Shown one piece after another: positions 46,691 to 60,404 of a DNA stretch of 64,000 nucleotides (positions are counted from its first letter, which is position 1; each line of letters starts with the position of its first letter). The position numbers were made by a program, and so were the translations under genes. The stretch is from NCBI GenBank assembly GCA_019722365.1, contig JADFUC010000525.1, positions 1 through 64,000 of the forward strand. The letters are read 5' to 3'. The notes beneath the pieces were generated by a model, which ran no database searches, was not told the origin of the DNA, and worked only from the letters and a program-made list of their open reading frames with translations. Source of the stretch: Lithospermum erythrorhizon. Lineage: Eukaryota; Streptophyta; Magnoliopsida; Boraginales; Boraginaceae.

Positions 46691-48377
46691 TGATTAAGAT
46701 GACTTAATCGAATTAATTAAAAGCGAGTCACTAAAAAATGATACGTGGCTAAGGCTCCTCGAATGAGCCCTCTAAATTTAATCGCGGAAACCTCAGACGA
46801 ACAAGTGGCTCGGAAATAGCCTGCACTAAATGTTCATTCAATTTATCGCTCGAGGCTAAAATCGATCCTGTGGGCTAACATCGAAGCTTCAATAGTCATG
46901 TTCGAAATGGAGACTCTAAAAGTTGTGGGGATCAAAATAAAGGATCCAAAATGGTCTGGGTCAATATGAAATGTGTTCACCTTAGAAATAGATCCGAACC
47001 TTGTTCCTAACTCAAAATGGGCGCCCTTTTTCTTTCTCGAGGCACAAGAATTATCAAATTTCCGATTTGCCAGATTCGCCTCAAATTCATCTAAGATCGT
47101 GATCCACCAGTAACCCAACCAACGAGAAGCAAGTATTCAAAGCCTAAGCCCATATAAATCCCCCTATATTTTCGAAAAGACAACATTTCTCTCTTATCCG
47201 TAAAATACACAAAAAATACCGATAAAACATGTAGACTCCCTCTCCGAAATTTCAAGCTTAAATCTTTAAACCGCTAGCGTAAACAACACTTTGGTGGTCG
47301 GAATACCTCCGCAAATTCTTAAAAAGAAAAAGGCATAATTATCAGACAAACGTAGTAATTCTTCAAGTTAGAAGCAAAATCTACGAGAATCTCACACGTA
47401 TTTTCAAGAACACTTCAAATATTCGTGAATAAGCTAAAAGCACTCGATTATTCATAATTCAGATGACACCCTAAAAACCTGTGTTTGGATCTATTAAGTT
47501 CCGTATGTGAAATACATCAATATTCATTCCTATAACTGAATCCGTGCGGTGAAACACACCGTTAAGGTTCTATCTAATCGATCAAGAAAGACAATAAGGC
47601 CGATACTCAACCTTCATACCGATCATCAATACACAAACAAGTCATAAGTGCCATTGTAGCATGTGCCAAGCGCACATTGCTTCAAAACTTAAATCGAATC
47701 CCCCAAATGAGGCCAAATCTCACTAAGTCCTTTACAAAGAAAGTCATATGTCATTGTAGTACAATAAGGAAGCGCATACTTCTTTCTCAATAATATGCTT
47801 GCCATCACTCCACACGGCTTAAAAGCTCGGAGTTCTATCCCAAATCAAGTCCCACCAGACAAGAGCACAACTACTGCCTCCCACTACAAAATAAGTGAAG
47901 TCCCACCAACAAATGCTAAACCCATAAACCCATATCATGAGACACCTCAGTGAGGGTCCATCCAGCCTCCCGACATAGACCGGAGATCATGTTCAACACC
48001 CAAGATCATGTTCATAAAGCCAACACGGAATACGCCAAGCAGCCCTGCTCCTGACTCCATATCCAAGCTTCAAGACAAGTCTCAAGTCCATCAAGAATAT
48101 GACACATAGCCACCATAGAGCTCCTATCCAAGTCAAATTAAGTCAAATCGCCCATGTCGCTCAAATCGCCTCAGCTCATACTAAGCTCCTATCAAGTCAA
48201 TGTCAAATCAAGAAGTTAATCATTTCATAAATCATTAGCAAACGCTTAGGATCTATAGTTTAGATACCAATCCTCTCGCGATTTGATAAAACTCCGCACA
48301 TCGAGGAATTCTCTTACAACGGGTTTTATTATGTACCCCCAAGATAAATAATAAAAATTCTTCTTTCTCGCATCACA
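46691..48377 (+). repeat. 5' LTR of the 10-kb element
   Basis: It starts TGATTAAGATGACTTAATCG and ends GCATCACA. Shared blocks with the right LTR include CACTAAAAAATGA, ACGTGGCT, AGTATTCAAAGCC, TTCTTCAAGTTAGAAGC and GGATCTATAGTTTAGA. Internally it holds runs of CAAGTC-type words near 47860-48210. Confidence 0.8.
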
Positions 48378-48378
48378 C

Positions 48379-48396
48379 TGGTGGCACGCTCGTGGA
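48379..48396 (+). other. Candidate primer-binding site of the 10-kb element
   Basis: TGGTGGCACGCTCGTGG follows one base after the LTR end, resembling decayed TGGTGGCG- or TGGCGCC-type primer sites. Which tRNA it matches is uncertain. Confidence 0.4.
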
Positions 48397-49140
48397 TCAT
48401 TAACTACTCACACCGCCGACAACCGAGATAGCCTAAAAGGACTATCTCAAATTGGCCTCTCCATTATCAAATGATACTATAAGTGAGCGAGGAGGTCAAG
48501 CCACCGACCCTACTCAAGTCTCACAACATATTTCCTGTGTGATGTAGAAGCAGAACAAGTCACAACAAGAGAAGCAGCTAGGCGCATAGGGCCAGCTAAT
48601 GAAACTTCTCAACACATATTTGAGGATTCCAATGGACAAGCATCTATAACTCAAGAATCACGCCGCTCTACACCCAAGACAATCTACCAGTGGATCTCCA
48701 GCTAGAGTCTGGCTTATCCACTGGCTCTGCATATTACCTAGCACTAGCAATGATGACTGGTATCGCCTCCCTGTAGCAGGTAAGATGGCCCCCACCGACA
48801 AGAATGGTAAAAAAACCTTGTCGCGAAAAATGAAACATCAAGATGACTCTATCGCCGGGGACAAGCCGCCAGTACATAGCTTTAATTGCCATACGCTCGA
48901 CGGGATCTCATCTATCCTCACACACAGGCCTTAGGTTCGCTCACATGGACAAACAAGGAATGTTGTAGAAACGCCATTCTCAAGGATGGAATGATTCCAA
49001 CAAGACAAATGAAGGCCAGAGATATACCGGGGGCGCAAAAGGCCATGAAGATCGGGAGTCACCTCGATATACCTACATAAAGCCATACACCTCCCGTGAT
49101 AGACCACGGAAAATTCCAAAGGGTTATCACCACCCAAGTT

Positions 49141-50110
49141 CCAACACTTGGATGAAATCAAACCCCAAACAACACGTACCACTTAGTCGGGCATACGCAA
49201 TAACGTTAGGGACCGGCGGGACGGGGAAATGGTCAAACAGCTTTGTTCGCCCCTCAAAGGGAATGCGCTCTACCTGCACACCGATTTGAGGTCGCTCTAT
49301 AGACATTGGGATCACAGAAAGTCGAATTCCTCAATCGCTTCTTTAGTACGAAGAGACGCTACTACGACGGGAGCTAACCGCTACCAGTTGAAAGAAAATA
49401 AGAGCGCCATGCCTTCATCAACCGATGGAGAAGTCTCAACTTGAAATACAAAGTAGACTCTCGTAGTCATCACCATTAGCATGTGTATTCATGTACGCAT
49501 CGGGACCCGCTAGCATATTACGCAGTGGAATACTTCCCAAAACCTTCGAGCAACTAGCAACAAGAGCTCACGATATTGAGCTCAGCATTACTGCAAATAA
49601 AGGGAACATACCCTCTACCGCCACAACATCTTACTCAAAGGCTAAATATGATCCAAGAAAGCCAAAGATTGCTTCCAAGATCGAAAAGAAAGAAGCACAT
49701 GCACTGACTTCTAAAACAACCTAGTTCTCGTTTCAACTAACAAGCGTCGTATGTGGGCTGACCTAGAAAGAATGAACGGCCTCACACTTAAAGAGATGCA
49801 AGAGAAGGACTATCCCTTCCTTGAGTCCGACGTTCTCAATGTTTTATGATTTATCAAAGCAAAAGCTCATAACTCTCGTAGTCAAAATGACCTAAGCGAG
49901 TAAACCAAGACGTGGAGCCCAACTTCTACAAGTATCATAGGATGCTACAAATAAGGTACTCTACCGATCATTGGGAGAAGCTCATCCCTAGAAAGTACTA
50001 TTTAATTACTCGGACGTATTTAAGACTACAAAGGCCATGTACGTGTTCATGTCGATCTACGCCTAACTACCGCAGGCTACTACGGTTAATCCACACCTCG
50101 CTTAAGTAGT
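49141..50110 (+). pseudogene. Ty3/gypsy-type gag remnant of the 10-kb element
   Basis: FLNRFFSTKRRYY (49330-49370), INRWRSLNLKY (49415-49448), and LPKTFEQLATRAHDIELSI (49530-49590) match the plant gypsy gag pattern. They are followed by MNGLTLKEMQEKDYPFLESD (49773-49835) and YKYHRML with LIPRKYYLI (49920-50000). Frameshifts join them. The best block is open for 77 residues from 49491. Its job would be RNA packaging. Confidence 0.75.
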
Positions 50111-50831
50111 CTCCAGACTTTCATCACATTCATCATGGAGACCTCGCCACAAGAAGATAAGACTCATAACAAACCACCCCATGTGTCGCCACATAAACGT
50201 AAAAGCTCTGGATAAGAATGTCGGTAGATGGAGGATCAACAGAAATATCCTACCACTCCAAACATCAAGCCAAGTAGGCATCGCCACTCAAGACTTACAA
50301 TAAATTCCATATTATAATTCACATTTTAAATCCAAGGTAGGGAATCTAATGCTTGGAAAGTAAGTCCAGATTGCATAGGGGGGAACTGGAAACCATGTAC
50401 TGTTTCATATGATGATGCCAAGGTCATATATTAACATCCTACTAGGAAGACATCGATCCACAACAAAGAATGCTCGCCCTCTACACTTCACCGCTGGGAT
50501 TAAAATACTGCAAAGACGTGGGACGAAGAAATAAAGCGATGAAAATGCATTCATTGGGTTAAGCATCCCACTTGTCACGCTAAATACTACAAGAAAAAAG
50601 TGGCAATTCTTACTGCGAGAGCGGCCAAAGGCGCCCTAAGTACCTCCAAAGATTCCAAGTTAGTTATGACGTTACAAAAAGCACAGGAATAGCGAGTTCA
50701 AGCATTCAAAGTCTTGACTCTACCCCTCACCCAACCCGACAAGGTGGTGATGTCACCCCTTAAAGTTTTTTGACACCCAAAAAGGGACCCAAAATAGAGC
50801 ACGGAACCATGGGTCCAAAAGCTTATGACCG

Positions 50832-51790
50832 TTAGCATAAATATAACCTTAGAGGGGGGTGTGAATAAGGTTTTAAGTTAAGTTTCTATCTTTTTCGAGT
50901 TTTAATTTAATATAGCGGAATTAACAAACTATATGAATATAAATTAATTCAATAAACCAACTACCCAAGCTCGAGAACGATTAGTCAAGAAATAAACAAC
51001 TAAAATATGATTAACTAAAATAACAAGAATACTTGAAAGTAAAGAGGTGCGTAGAGACAATACATGATTTTTTACGAGCTCGTTCCCCTAATGCTCTAAT
51101 CACGGCTTTCCAACCTCGAGATTTTGGTAAGTGATAACTAGCTCTGAAGAATTGTTTTGACACACAAGCAACTTCTCTCAAGACTAATATCAAACACCTA
51201 GCCTACAACCAAGTGACCCAAGCTCCAAGCTAAGGATTTCAACACCTAATCTACCAAGACTAGGAACCCAAGACTTCACTCTTAGGATTTCACTTTACTA
51301 CTCCAACTAAGAATAGCAAACCTTATGCTACACCACACAAAGATTTTCCAACTAATCAAAAAATTAAGGACGAAAATACTATAAGCACAACACTATGGAA
51401 ACTCTCTACTAAAAATGATGAAGATTAAACGCGAGAGCTTTTAAGTTTTGCCTTTTGAATTTAAGAGAGACTAAATGTTTAAAGATGGATAAAAGGTTGT
51501 GGTTTTGAAATAGAAAGAGACTTATATAAAAATAGGGTCAGGGCAGTCACAAGATCGAGACCCCATTTTGCACCCTCGGGGTCTCGACGAGCCCTCGACG
51601 GGGCCAAGAGTAACGGCTATAAGCCACCCCGTGATAGACCCCCGGCCGAGAGGTCCGTGTCTCATCATCAACCCCTATCGGCACCCTGGGCCCTCTCGGG
51701 ACGTGGGGTCTCATCATCTGGACTGACGACTAGTCCCTCTCATGGGGTCTCGATGGTCTCATGTGTTTCTCCCAAAATAAGGATCGCTTC
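50832..51790 (-). repeat. Solo copia-type LTR, copy 2, inverted
   Basis: Minus-strand text matches 5515-6483 along most of its length. The end with CCCCCTCTAAGG and TATA box (TATATAAG, 51530-51523 on the minus strand) agree. It lies inside the 10-kb element. Right limit uncertain, with similarity fading near 51790. Confidence 0.75.
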
Positions 51791-52009
51791 AAGCCACTTT
51801 CGAAACTAACGACACATACCATTTGTACGAAAGCCTTACCAAATTTAATCAATCTATACTTAGGATTAGAAACTATGGACTATCGCTTTAAAACCATTCA
51901 AGATTAAACCGCAAAGTCATTACTTCCTCATACTTAAAACAACATATACTAAAGTGCGTAGTTTCCTTAGAAACGCCTATAACAATAAAAACCACGAAAG
52001 CCCGTGATT

Positions 52010-52121
<112 letters not shown>

Positions 52122-52309
52122 GCGTTTGTTAGACTCAACCTTGAGTCTCCGAACATCCCGATCAACCCTTTAAGCACTTGAACTTATTAAAGAAGAAACC
52201 TAATAACAAGTTCACTTGAAAGCGGAATTAGTTCGTTTAAACAATTTGTTATCTTCAAAAAAGGTTTGAATCGAATTCCATTATTCAACAATAACCTCCA
52301 AATTTAAAG

Positions 52310-53500
52310 GTCGGCTATGATCCCGCTTATGATAAAGCCACAGCGACAACTACCTCCCGAGGTCATAAGCAACAAAATACATGGGTTAAATGAGATCCAA
52401 AACATGATGAGGCAGAAAGGATGGTCTGTCAAGAACTCAACCACAATGTTGGGATATACTTCGAAACCACCACTACGAGTTCTAATCAAGATGGTGACTA
52501 ACCACCATATAGTAGAAGCTGGTGAAGAGGCCCCTCCAAACCAAATACATGAGGACCGACGCTCAGTATTCCTCAGGTTGGGGGCAATCTCAACTCCCAA
52601 AAAGAAAAGCAAGAGAAAATCAGTCTTCTTGAGGTTGGGAGCAAATGTAAAGAGCCACAACCCAACTCAGAAGAAATATGTCTTTATGCATTCGAGACGA
52701 ACACCTCCAAGACCGTGGAAAGAATCACAAAGGAAGAAGAAACTTATGCCTCATGTTTCAACATAGAGGAACACTACAATAATCGGGATGTGGGTACCTT
52801 CCCAGCCCAAGAGGCACATGAAGACCTTCATCCTTGGAAGGCAATGAAAGAAAGATTCATGGCCACTCTCCCATGCATATCGCTAAAGAAAGACGCAGTA
52901 AACGAAGCAGAAAAGCGTGAAATCAAAGACACGCACCGAAAATAAGTATTCCCTAAAGGAGGCAGAACTGGGTTCAACGCTACATCCATGAAAACCTCTC
53001 GTAATACTCCATGACGGCTACCAAATGGCATTCTCGTCAAGTTCCTCAACAAATACAAGATAACCCAATGTACAATACATCCACGAAAGCGCACGCTAGG
53101 AATAACCGCCTCAAAGGAAAGCCCGAGTATGAAGATCAACAACAATTCCTAGGCCGAGACTTCAAGAACAAAGAGCAAGGCAAGTATACCGCATGCGCCA
53201 CCTTCCTAAAGTAATAAAAAAGAATCATCCACGGAATCGATGAAGAAAAATTTATGTCTACCTTCCCATGCCTATCAGTGAGGAGGGACAACAAGACGGG
53301 GCATTTGATATATGAGCCTAGAGATACAAGTCTCATACGTGACTGTTCCTTAGACGAACTAAATGAACTAGGGGTCCAGCGTTACGTTTATAGACAAACC
53401 CTATGGGACTACTCTACTTGGGACAAACCAAGTACTATTCTAGACGAGTTCTTCAAGTGGCGTGGGTACGACCCTGTATATAAATACGTCCACGAGTAGA
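52310..53500 (+). pseudogene. Linker-like coding remnant of the 10-kb element with a repeated SVFLRLGA motif
   Basis: An open block (52317-52766) contains ISNKIHGLNEIQNMMRQKGW and twice the motif SVFLRLGA (RRSVFLRLGA, KRKSVFLRLGA), typical of the region between gag and RT in some plant gypsy elements. A later block (53254-53499) begins MSTFPCLSVRRDNKT and has TLWDYSTWDKPSTILDEFF. I found no catalytic motif. Confidence 0.45.
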
Positions 53501-55169
53501 CATTATGGAACAAATGCCCACCTCGAAGGCGAATGCCTAACTACGTAAGTCAACAACACCATCTTCAAGGAAAGCAGCTTGATGTCGAGACTTCAAGCTC
53601 GACAATAGATTACCTAACAACGCGGTATCGTATATATAGTCGAAACCCGAGGTTCCTAAACTCTAAACCAATGCGGAACGCACTCCGAGCACGAGGATAA
53701 CCTCCCACCACCTCCCGGTACGAGGATAAACCGCCCAACCTCCTCGGGATATGAGGATAAAATGTCAAAACCCCCAAGAGACGGCCTCCTTGCATGTAAG
53801 CACCATACATATCAAGCGAGCTATAACCTTAAAAACAACTTCCCTCGTTGTCCCACGGCGCGAGCAAAAGGATAGCCAAAAACACGACAATAAAAATAAT
53901 AAACGAGCAAAGAAATTATCGTAAGAAAAAATGCACTAAGTGAATGAAAGTTCCACAATAAATTAAAGTGAATCAAGACATGAAATACGAAGAAAAGTTG
54001 TGAAATAAAGACAAGTGTAAAAGACTCAAAGCTACTACAATAGTCCTACAAGGCCTAATCTAAATAGCCTTCTAAGTCTCGGGCCATCGACGTCCCTCGA
54101 CGACCGGCCTACTCGCTCGATCTCCTTCTTTAAGATATCAACTGGCCGAGGTATCACCGCCTCTGCATCGCTTGAAAAGGATGACTGCTCTGAACCTGAC
54201 ACGCAGTTCCCTTAGGCACGGGCCTCCAACCCGCCTATCTCGTCTACCTTCACTATCTTTCGACCTCACACCGGCCTCGAATATGCCCCATCTTCAAGGG
54301 CTGTCCCCTGTGGCAGAAATCTTCCTCGAGAATCTTCAAAGGCATCAAATAGAAAAACAACGAAGGAGGCTGCAATCATCTCCCTCGCCTCTTGAAAGAA
54401 ACCCTACAACATGCCCCGGAAGTGAGCAACATCGCCCAAACCCATTGCAGAGAGGACCCCAAAAGTCTCCATGGCTCTTTCTTCCTCTTTCAATACTATC
54501 TCGGGAGATTTCCCTTGAAGACCATCACATATACAAGCCCAGAAAGAGGAAGCCCCTGTACGGAGAATGGCCTTTGCTTCTTGTGGAATCGAGAGAGTGA
54601 AGGGAGTCAGCGGACGACTCCGCTTCACCCAATGGCAAGTGCACTGGTGAGATCCCCCAAAGATCAACAAGCCTGGTTCACCGACGTAAAAGGAGACTTC
54701 CACGACCTAAAAAAAAGGGGGAAGAAGTTAGTCTAAGAAAACAAAAAGAAAAGACTGATTCCATATGATGAAAAGGGAGAAGGTATGATACCGACCCTTA
54801 TGACGCTGTCAGAATCAAAGAAGTGAGCCGATCGTTTACCTGACTTGCGAACCGGAGAAGCCACCCTAGATCCACGGACGGTGGTGTTGTCCTTGAGCGC
54901 CTCGACATGCTTTCTCGAGTCCCTATCTTCCACGCACGCTTAGAAGAACGCTTCTCGGGAGGACCGTATGACTGGAAACCAAGGTGTAAGGTCACCAAGA
55001 GAAATTAACCTTTCCATTTCCATCCTTCATGTATAACTGGGAGCCGTATGGACAAAGCTCTCACTCAACCAAGTCTTATATCTATGGTGGCGAGTATGAT
55101 GAGGTGTTGCTGTGAAAAGTAATCATCCGCTGGCTCGAAAAATTCCTCTACGCAAAAGCTTAAGACCCG
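53500..55169. other. Unassigned part of the 10-kb element
   Basis: No RT, RNase H or integrase motif on either strand. Two overlapping frames on + (54172-54600 and 54392-54736) are open but in different frames and have no recognisable domain. Near 53660-53770 an ACGAGGATAA word recurs three times. Confidence 0.4.
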
Positions 55170-56725
55170 TGGCTAGGGTTCACGATCGAATTAATTAAAA
55201 GCTGTTTCACTAACGACAAAGAGCCACTAAAAAATGACACGTGGCTGTGGTTCTCGATCGAGCCTAATTTAATGTGAAACTGCATCAACAAGATTTTCGA
55301 AAATAGCTCCGATTAAATGTTCATTAAATTCTGTGTTGCGCTAAAAACCCTAATTTTATTAAGTTCAAATCGCCCTGGGGTAAACTCAAGCTTCAAAAGT
55401 TTCGTGGGTTCGAAACGGAGATCTAAGCCAAGTGGGAACAAAATAAAGGCTCCAAATGATCCGAGGTCAATATGAAAATGTATTCGACATGTAAGCATCC
55501 TAACCTCTTCCCAAGCTCAAAATTGGTGCCCTTTTTCTTCATGGCGCAATTTTCAAATTTCCGACAATTCAGATCTTGCCTCAAAATTCAACGGGTAAGA
55601 TCGTGATCCACATGAAAGTAAACCAACCAATGAGAAGCAAGTATTCAAAGCCAAAAGCCTATATAAACCCCTCACCCACTATATTTTCGAAACAGACAAC
55701 ATTTCTCATTCAGAAAATACACAAAACATCTAAGAAAAACATAAGAGTGACTTAATTCCTCAAAATTATCCGAGTTAAATCTTTTTAAACCTACTAATTA
55801 GAAACGCCACTTCGTCACTGAAAATACCTCCGAGCAAATTTAAAAGAGTCGCTTATCGTGAATTACCGCACAGCGGTATTCTTCAAGTTAGAAGCAAAAT
55901 CTTATGAGAATCTACCACGTATATTTCAAGAACGTCAATATTTAGGAATAAGCAGCACTGATTATTCATAAATCTCTAACGAACACTTAAAAACCTCATC
56001 TTTGATTCATCAAGTTTAGATATGTGAAATACACTAAATATTCGGCCCCTATAACTGAGTACAGGCAGTGAACACGCCGCTAAGGCCCTCGGCCTAATCG
56101 ATATGTGTCATCAACAAGAAGCGCATATCAGTTTTAATAACTTGCTTGTCATCACTCCACACAGCTTGAATCTCGGAGTTTTATCCCAAATCAAGTCCCA
56201 CAAAAAACAAGTAGCACATCTACTAAGTCCCACTACAAAAGGTGAAGTCCCACCAACAAGCAGCAAACCCAAGTCCCACACTGCGAGACACTCGTATGTC
56301 CATCTAACCGACATGGGGACCTGGCACGTTCACGACCCAAAAATCTAGTCTATACGTACCCAACAAGTGGGAATACACCGGCTATGTCTCCCTGCTCGAC
56401 CATATCCAAGTTCCACTCCGCCCCAAGCTCCATCAAGCATTCAGACACATATCCAGCCTCATGCCTCCTATCCAAGACAAATTAAGTCAAATCAAGCCAA
56501 GTCAAGCTCAAATCAAGCCGAGCTCATACCAAGCTCCTATCAAGTCAAGCTCAAATCAAGCAAGTCAAGCATCTCACAAATCGTCAGCAAACGCTTAGGG
56601 ATCTATAGTTTAGACAGTCGATTCTCTTCGATTTGATAAAACCAGTACACTGAGAAATTTTCTATTATAATGAATTTTATTTTGTATTCCTAAGATAAAT
56701 AATAAAAATTCTTCTATGCATTACA
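55170..56725 (+). repeat. 3' LTR of the 10-kb element
   Basis: Starts near TGGCTAGGGTTCACG and ends TGCATTACA. It matches the 5' LTR with many substitutions and indels and is about 130 bases shorter. CAAGTC-rich repeats at 56470-56570 vary in number from the left copy. Confidence 0.75.
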
Positions 56726-57016
56726 CCCCCCATATTTTACTACAATAGGAGTATTTTACAAACACCGCCATAAAGTGCATAAAGGGTAACAATTTTCCTG
56801 CAAGATACGTAAGCTCTTTTGAGTGACAATTGAATAGTTAAAAATTGACAATTGAATAGGGGATGAGAAATTATGAATGAGTTTTAGAAGTCAGAAATGG
56901 TGTGTTTGGAACTCATACATGCCTACTTCTAGTCTATCTACTCGAATTAACTATAACCAAACCAGTAGTGGAGTGAAAATGTAACAAATTAAATTGAGGG
57001 ACCCCCACTTTTTTAT

Positions 57017-57025
57017 CTATATATA
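57017..57025 (+). promoter_or_regulatory. TATA box of the expansin-like gene
   Basis: TATATATAG lies 78-86 bases upstream of the start codon at 57103, a usual distance once a short 5' UTR is allowed. No other promoter element was sought. Confidence 0.6.
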
Positions 57026-57102
57026 GACCTCTGAACTATGTGAGCAACTCATCCACATTCCAAATTATACAAAGGCTTTCATTTTCCTTTTACTTTTTAA
57101 AA

Positions 57103-60100
57103 ATGATAATGGGATTTGCATTTCGATATTGTTCTGTTCTCTTAAGTATCCTGATTCTCTCGCCTGCAATGTGCTCTAATGCTGAGTACTACTACTCAAG
57201 AGCCACCTATTTTGGTAGCCCCAAATGCAAGTTAGCGAACCCGAGTATGTTTTCGATCTTCATTTCCTTGATTGTTACATGGGTGCATTGTTTGAAATAC
57301 GTAGACCTGAGAAGAAAATTATTTAAGTTGATTGTTAGAATATCCAGGTATAAGCTTAGGCCCCCCATATTTAAATTTAATACACGTCTAAGTTCAGTAC
57401 TCATTATCGCAAACGATTGTGACAATGATCCCATTACAATGTTAATGTTTTTTTCAGACTACTACTCCTCCTCGTACCTAATATTGAGCATTAAATTGTA
57501 CCCTCTCATTATTAAAGGAGTTATACGGCAATCGAAGTTAAGATAATATTCACTTTATTATATTTTCTTTCTCTTACTCAAATTAATACTCCCTCCATTC
57601 GATATTATGTGATCATTTAGTAAAAAATACTTTATTAAAGACTTTGGAAAGATTACTATTATACCCTACATAATATATATTCCGTATAATTAATCCCAAA
57701 ATCAAAATCAATCTCTAAAGCAAAAGCAATTATTAGAGTAAAAAATGGGAAAATGAGTGCAAAAGTACATGGATTCGGAAACAATGACTCCCTCCATCCT
57801 AAAAAGATTGTCCATTTTGACTTTCACTAAGCTTCCAAGACATCAGCTTAAACGAATATTTCTAATTATACACATCATTAAAAATTATAAAAAAGCTGAT
57901 ATCAAAATATATATTGAAACGGTAATCTAACAAAGATCACACATGTCTATAATATTTTTTATCGCCTAACGGTAATTCACAAGCCAAAGCTTTATTAAAT
58001 TTGGATCCAAAATAGTGAAATTAACAATTTTTTTCGGTATTTAAGCGAGTAATTATTAAGAAAAACGTGGGCGTGCAGTAGTAGTAGTATAAAGATAGGC
58101 ATGCAATCATATTATTACATGTTCACGGACTGTTATTACCAGCTGGAGCTTGTGGCTATGGTGAATATGGGATGACTATCAACAATGGTGACGTTAGCGG
58201 AGTGTCAAACACGCTCTGGAAGAACGGAACAGGGTGTGGTGCATGCTACCAGGTTCCATCTCCAACCCTATCTTTCATACCACTAAGAAAAGTTGAATCT
58301 TGATACAAATTGTTCGACCATTTTTCACAATTGACTGATCTCTTATTTATGAGTACATTTTATCGAATATCAATGAGCAAGAGAAATTCTTAGTAATGTT
58401 GTAATGCTCTTCACATGAAAATTGAATGAAAGTTTAACTTAAGAATAAAGTTACAATATAGTTCAATACTTCCTCCAGTTTTTTTAGTTGTTATTTTAGC
58501 ATAATTTTTTTGTTTTAAAATAATTATCATTCTACCATAATAAATTATACTTTTACATTTTTAATGTACTTTTTGACTACTTTTTTTATTGAACTTGTCA
58601 ACCAACCAATGATATAATTTTAATTAATTGATATTTTATATTTTCAATGCACATTTTGACTAATTTTACTTTTTTTTAATAGTTGTGCAAAAATCTAAAA
58701 TGACATGTAAAAAAACAGGAGGGAGTATTATAAAATTCATGACAAGGCCTATTGATAATCTGGTGTCAAAATCTAGACCAGGTAGGCAAAGTCATCGTAA
58801 TTTTTTGTTTAGTAAAGGAGATTTTATTAAAACAGAGCTCCCATAGTATATAGAACTTCGATCTAATGAATCGAATGGGTGACTAATTATAAATGGATGG
58901 ATTGATGGAATACTTGGGTAATAAAATCCCATATTTGGAAATCACCAACAGAAGTTAGCAGTTTTAAGGATTTAACCCAAAATTAAAGTTCTGGTTTTTT
59001 TCATGGAGAATTCTAAAAACTTATCAGCAGCAATGATTGATGAAAAGATGTTTAGACTTCCTCATATGATACTCCGTATTATTTAATACAGTACTAAAAT
59101 AATAGCTCAATCAAAAAGTGTTCTATACAGCATACCCAGAGCGCAAAAATGCGAGTTCTACCAATAAAAGCAATCAACCAACTCTAAGAATTGTGTATTT
59201 AAATAAACATGATTTGAATTCAGGTTAGGTGCAAGAATAATCCACATTGCAGTGAAGATGGCACAAATATTATAGTGACTGATTATGGTGAAGGTCACTA
59301 CACAGATTTCATCCTTACTGCAAGTGCCTATGCAAAAATGGCTCAATCAAACATGGCCAGTGCCCTGTATTCATATGGAGTAGTTGATGTTGAATATAAA
59401 AGAATACCTTGCACATACAGTAGCTACAATCTTGTTCTCAAAGTACATGAGCACAGCAAAAACCCTTCCTACTTGGCTGTCATTCCATTGTACCAAGCTG
59501 GTGTTTCGGACATCAACTCCATGGAAGTGTGGCTGGTAAAAGAACTACCTTTTTTCCATTTATTTTAACTACAATTTCCTAAACAAGATAGGTTGGAGTT
59601 TAGGTTTTGGTTTCACATAGTGTCTGGGTCAGCTTTTCTTATCAGCCTTTCCCGTTGGTCGTTCGTGTCTGCCACTAATCAAACGTTATTGAAACAAATA
59701 GATAGTATTACCAAAGGTTAACTATTTTGAAATTTCATTAATTAATAGTTATCTTCATTTCCTTGGGTATCAGTGAAGAAAGTCTCAATTTACCTTACAC
59801 TTTTATTCGTTACAAATAACCTGAAAAGAATCTATAGAAAGCATTAGTTCGTACTTATCAGGATTCAACAGGCTTTCCCTTCGTTAGTCATACAATTTGA
59901 TCCTTCTTAGTTTCTGCCAGTAATAACCTTGGTAATGTTATTAATGCTAAGAGTATTAAAGTCCAACCAATAAAATATGCCTACCCATTAAGCACTAATT
60001 TATAGATTAATGGTAGCTTACTAGTAAACAAAACAGTGATAATCAAGCAGTTGAATGACCTATATTGGTTAATCCTTTTACTAATTATATGTTGTAGGAG

Positions 60101-60295
60101 GATTGCAAGGAGTGGAGGGCAATGCGCAGGGTCTATGGAACAGTATATGATTTGGAGAACCCACCAATGGGGGTAATAACAGTGAGGATTCAAGTGAGTA
60201 CCAATGGGGAGACAAAGTGGGTCCAGTTAACTAATGTCATCCCTACTGAGTGGAAGGCTGGAGCTACATATGACACTTCCATTCAGCTTAATTAA
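57103..60295 (+). CDS. EXLB1: Expansin-like B protein, four exons, 253 residues
   Basis: Exons are 57103-57244, 58143-58252, 59224-59535 and 60098-60295. The introns begin with GT (first donor GTATGT) and end with AG, and the joins keep frame. Expansin-like B proteins are secreted cell-wall proteins related to expansins; wall-loosening activity is not shown for them. Residues 1-27 look like a signal peptide (hydrophobic LLSILIL). The double-psi beta-barrel domain follows, with cysteines at 42, 51, 87 and 93, GACGYGEYG, GTGCGACYQ and VTDYGEG (Asp104). The C-terminal part holds the carbohydrate-binding beta-sandwich (VIPLYQAGVSD, DCKEWRAMRR, WKAGATYDTSIQL). ATG 57103 is used because it precedes the signal peptide and suits the TATA box. 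Length fits the family. Introns 1 and 2 contain MITE-like ends. Confidence 0.9.
57589..57830. repeat. Two Stowaway-like MITE ends in intron 1
   Basis: TA followed by CTCCCTCCATTCG at 57589 and ACTCCCTCCATCC at 57788 are the typical 5' ends of plant Stowaway MITEs. Matching inverted ends were not found downstream, so these are partial copies. Confidence 0.5.
58469..58725. mobile_element. Stowaway-like MITE in intron 2 of the expansin-like gene
   Basis: 257 bases flanked by TA on both sides. The ends read CTTCCTCCAGTTTTTTT and, inverted, CTCCCTCCTGTTTTTTT, so about 19 of 23 terminal bases agree. AT-rich inside with no gene, as for Stowaway MITEs. Confidence 0.8.
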
Positions 60296-60404
60296 ACTTG
60301 GTATTTATCTTATGAAATGGAATGCTGATCCAGTAGCTTTCATTAGTATTTTTATGTGATTCCATAAAAGCATGCTTTGTTGTAGCTCCTGTCTATTGTC
60401 CTAA

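Noticed and set aside
47860..48210. A satellite array of CAAGTC words
   Set aside because: The words are irregular, are part of an LTR, and recur in the partner LTR at 56470-56570. No fixed period could be read.
54172..54736. Two overlapping plus-strand frames of over 110 residues that might be a host gene
   Set aside because: They lie inside the 10-kb LTR element, use different frames, and show no recognisable domain, signal peptide or intron signals.
57589..57830. A complete Stowaway MITE in intron 1
   Set aside because: Only left-type ends are visible; no inverted partner end with a second TA was found.
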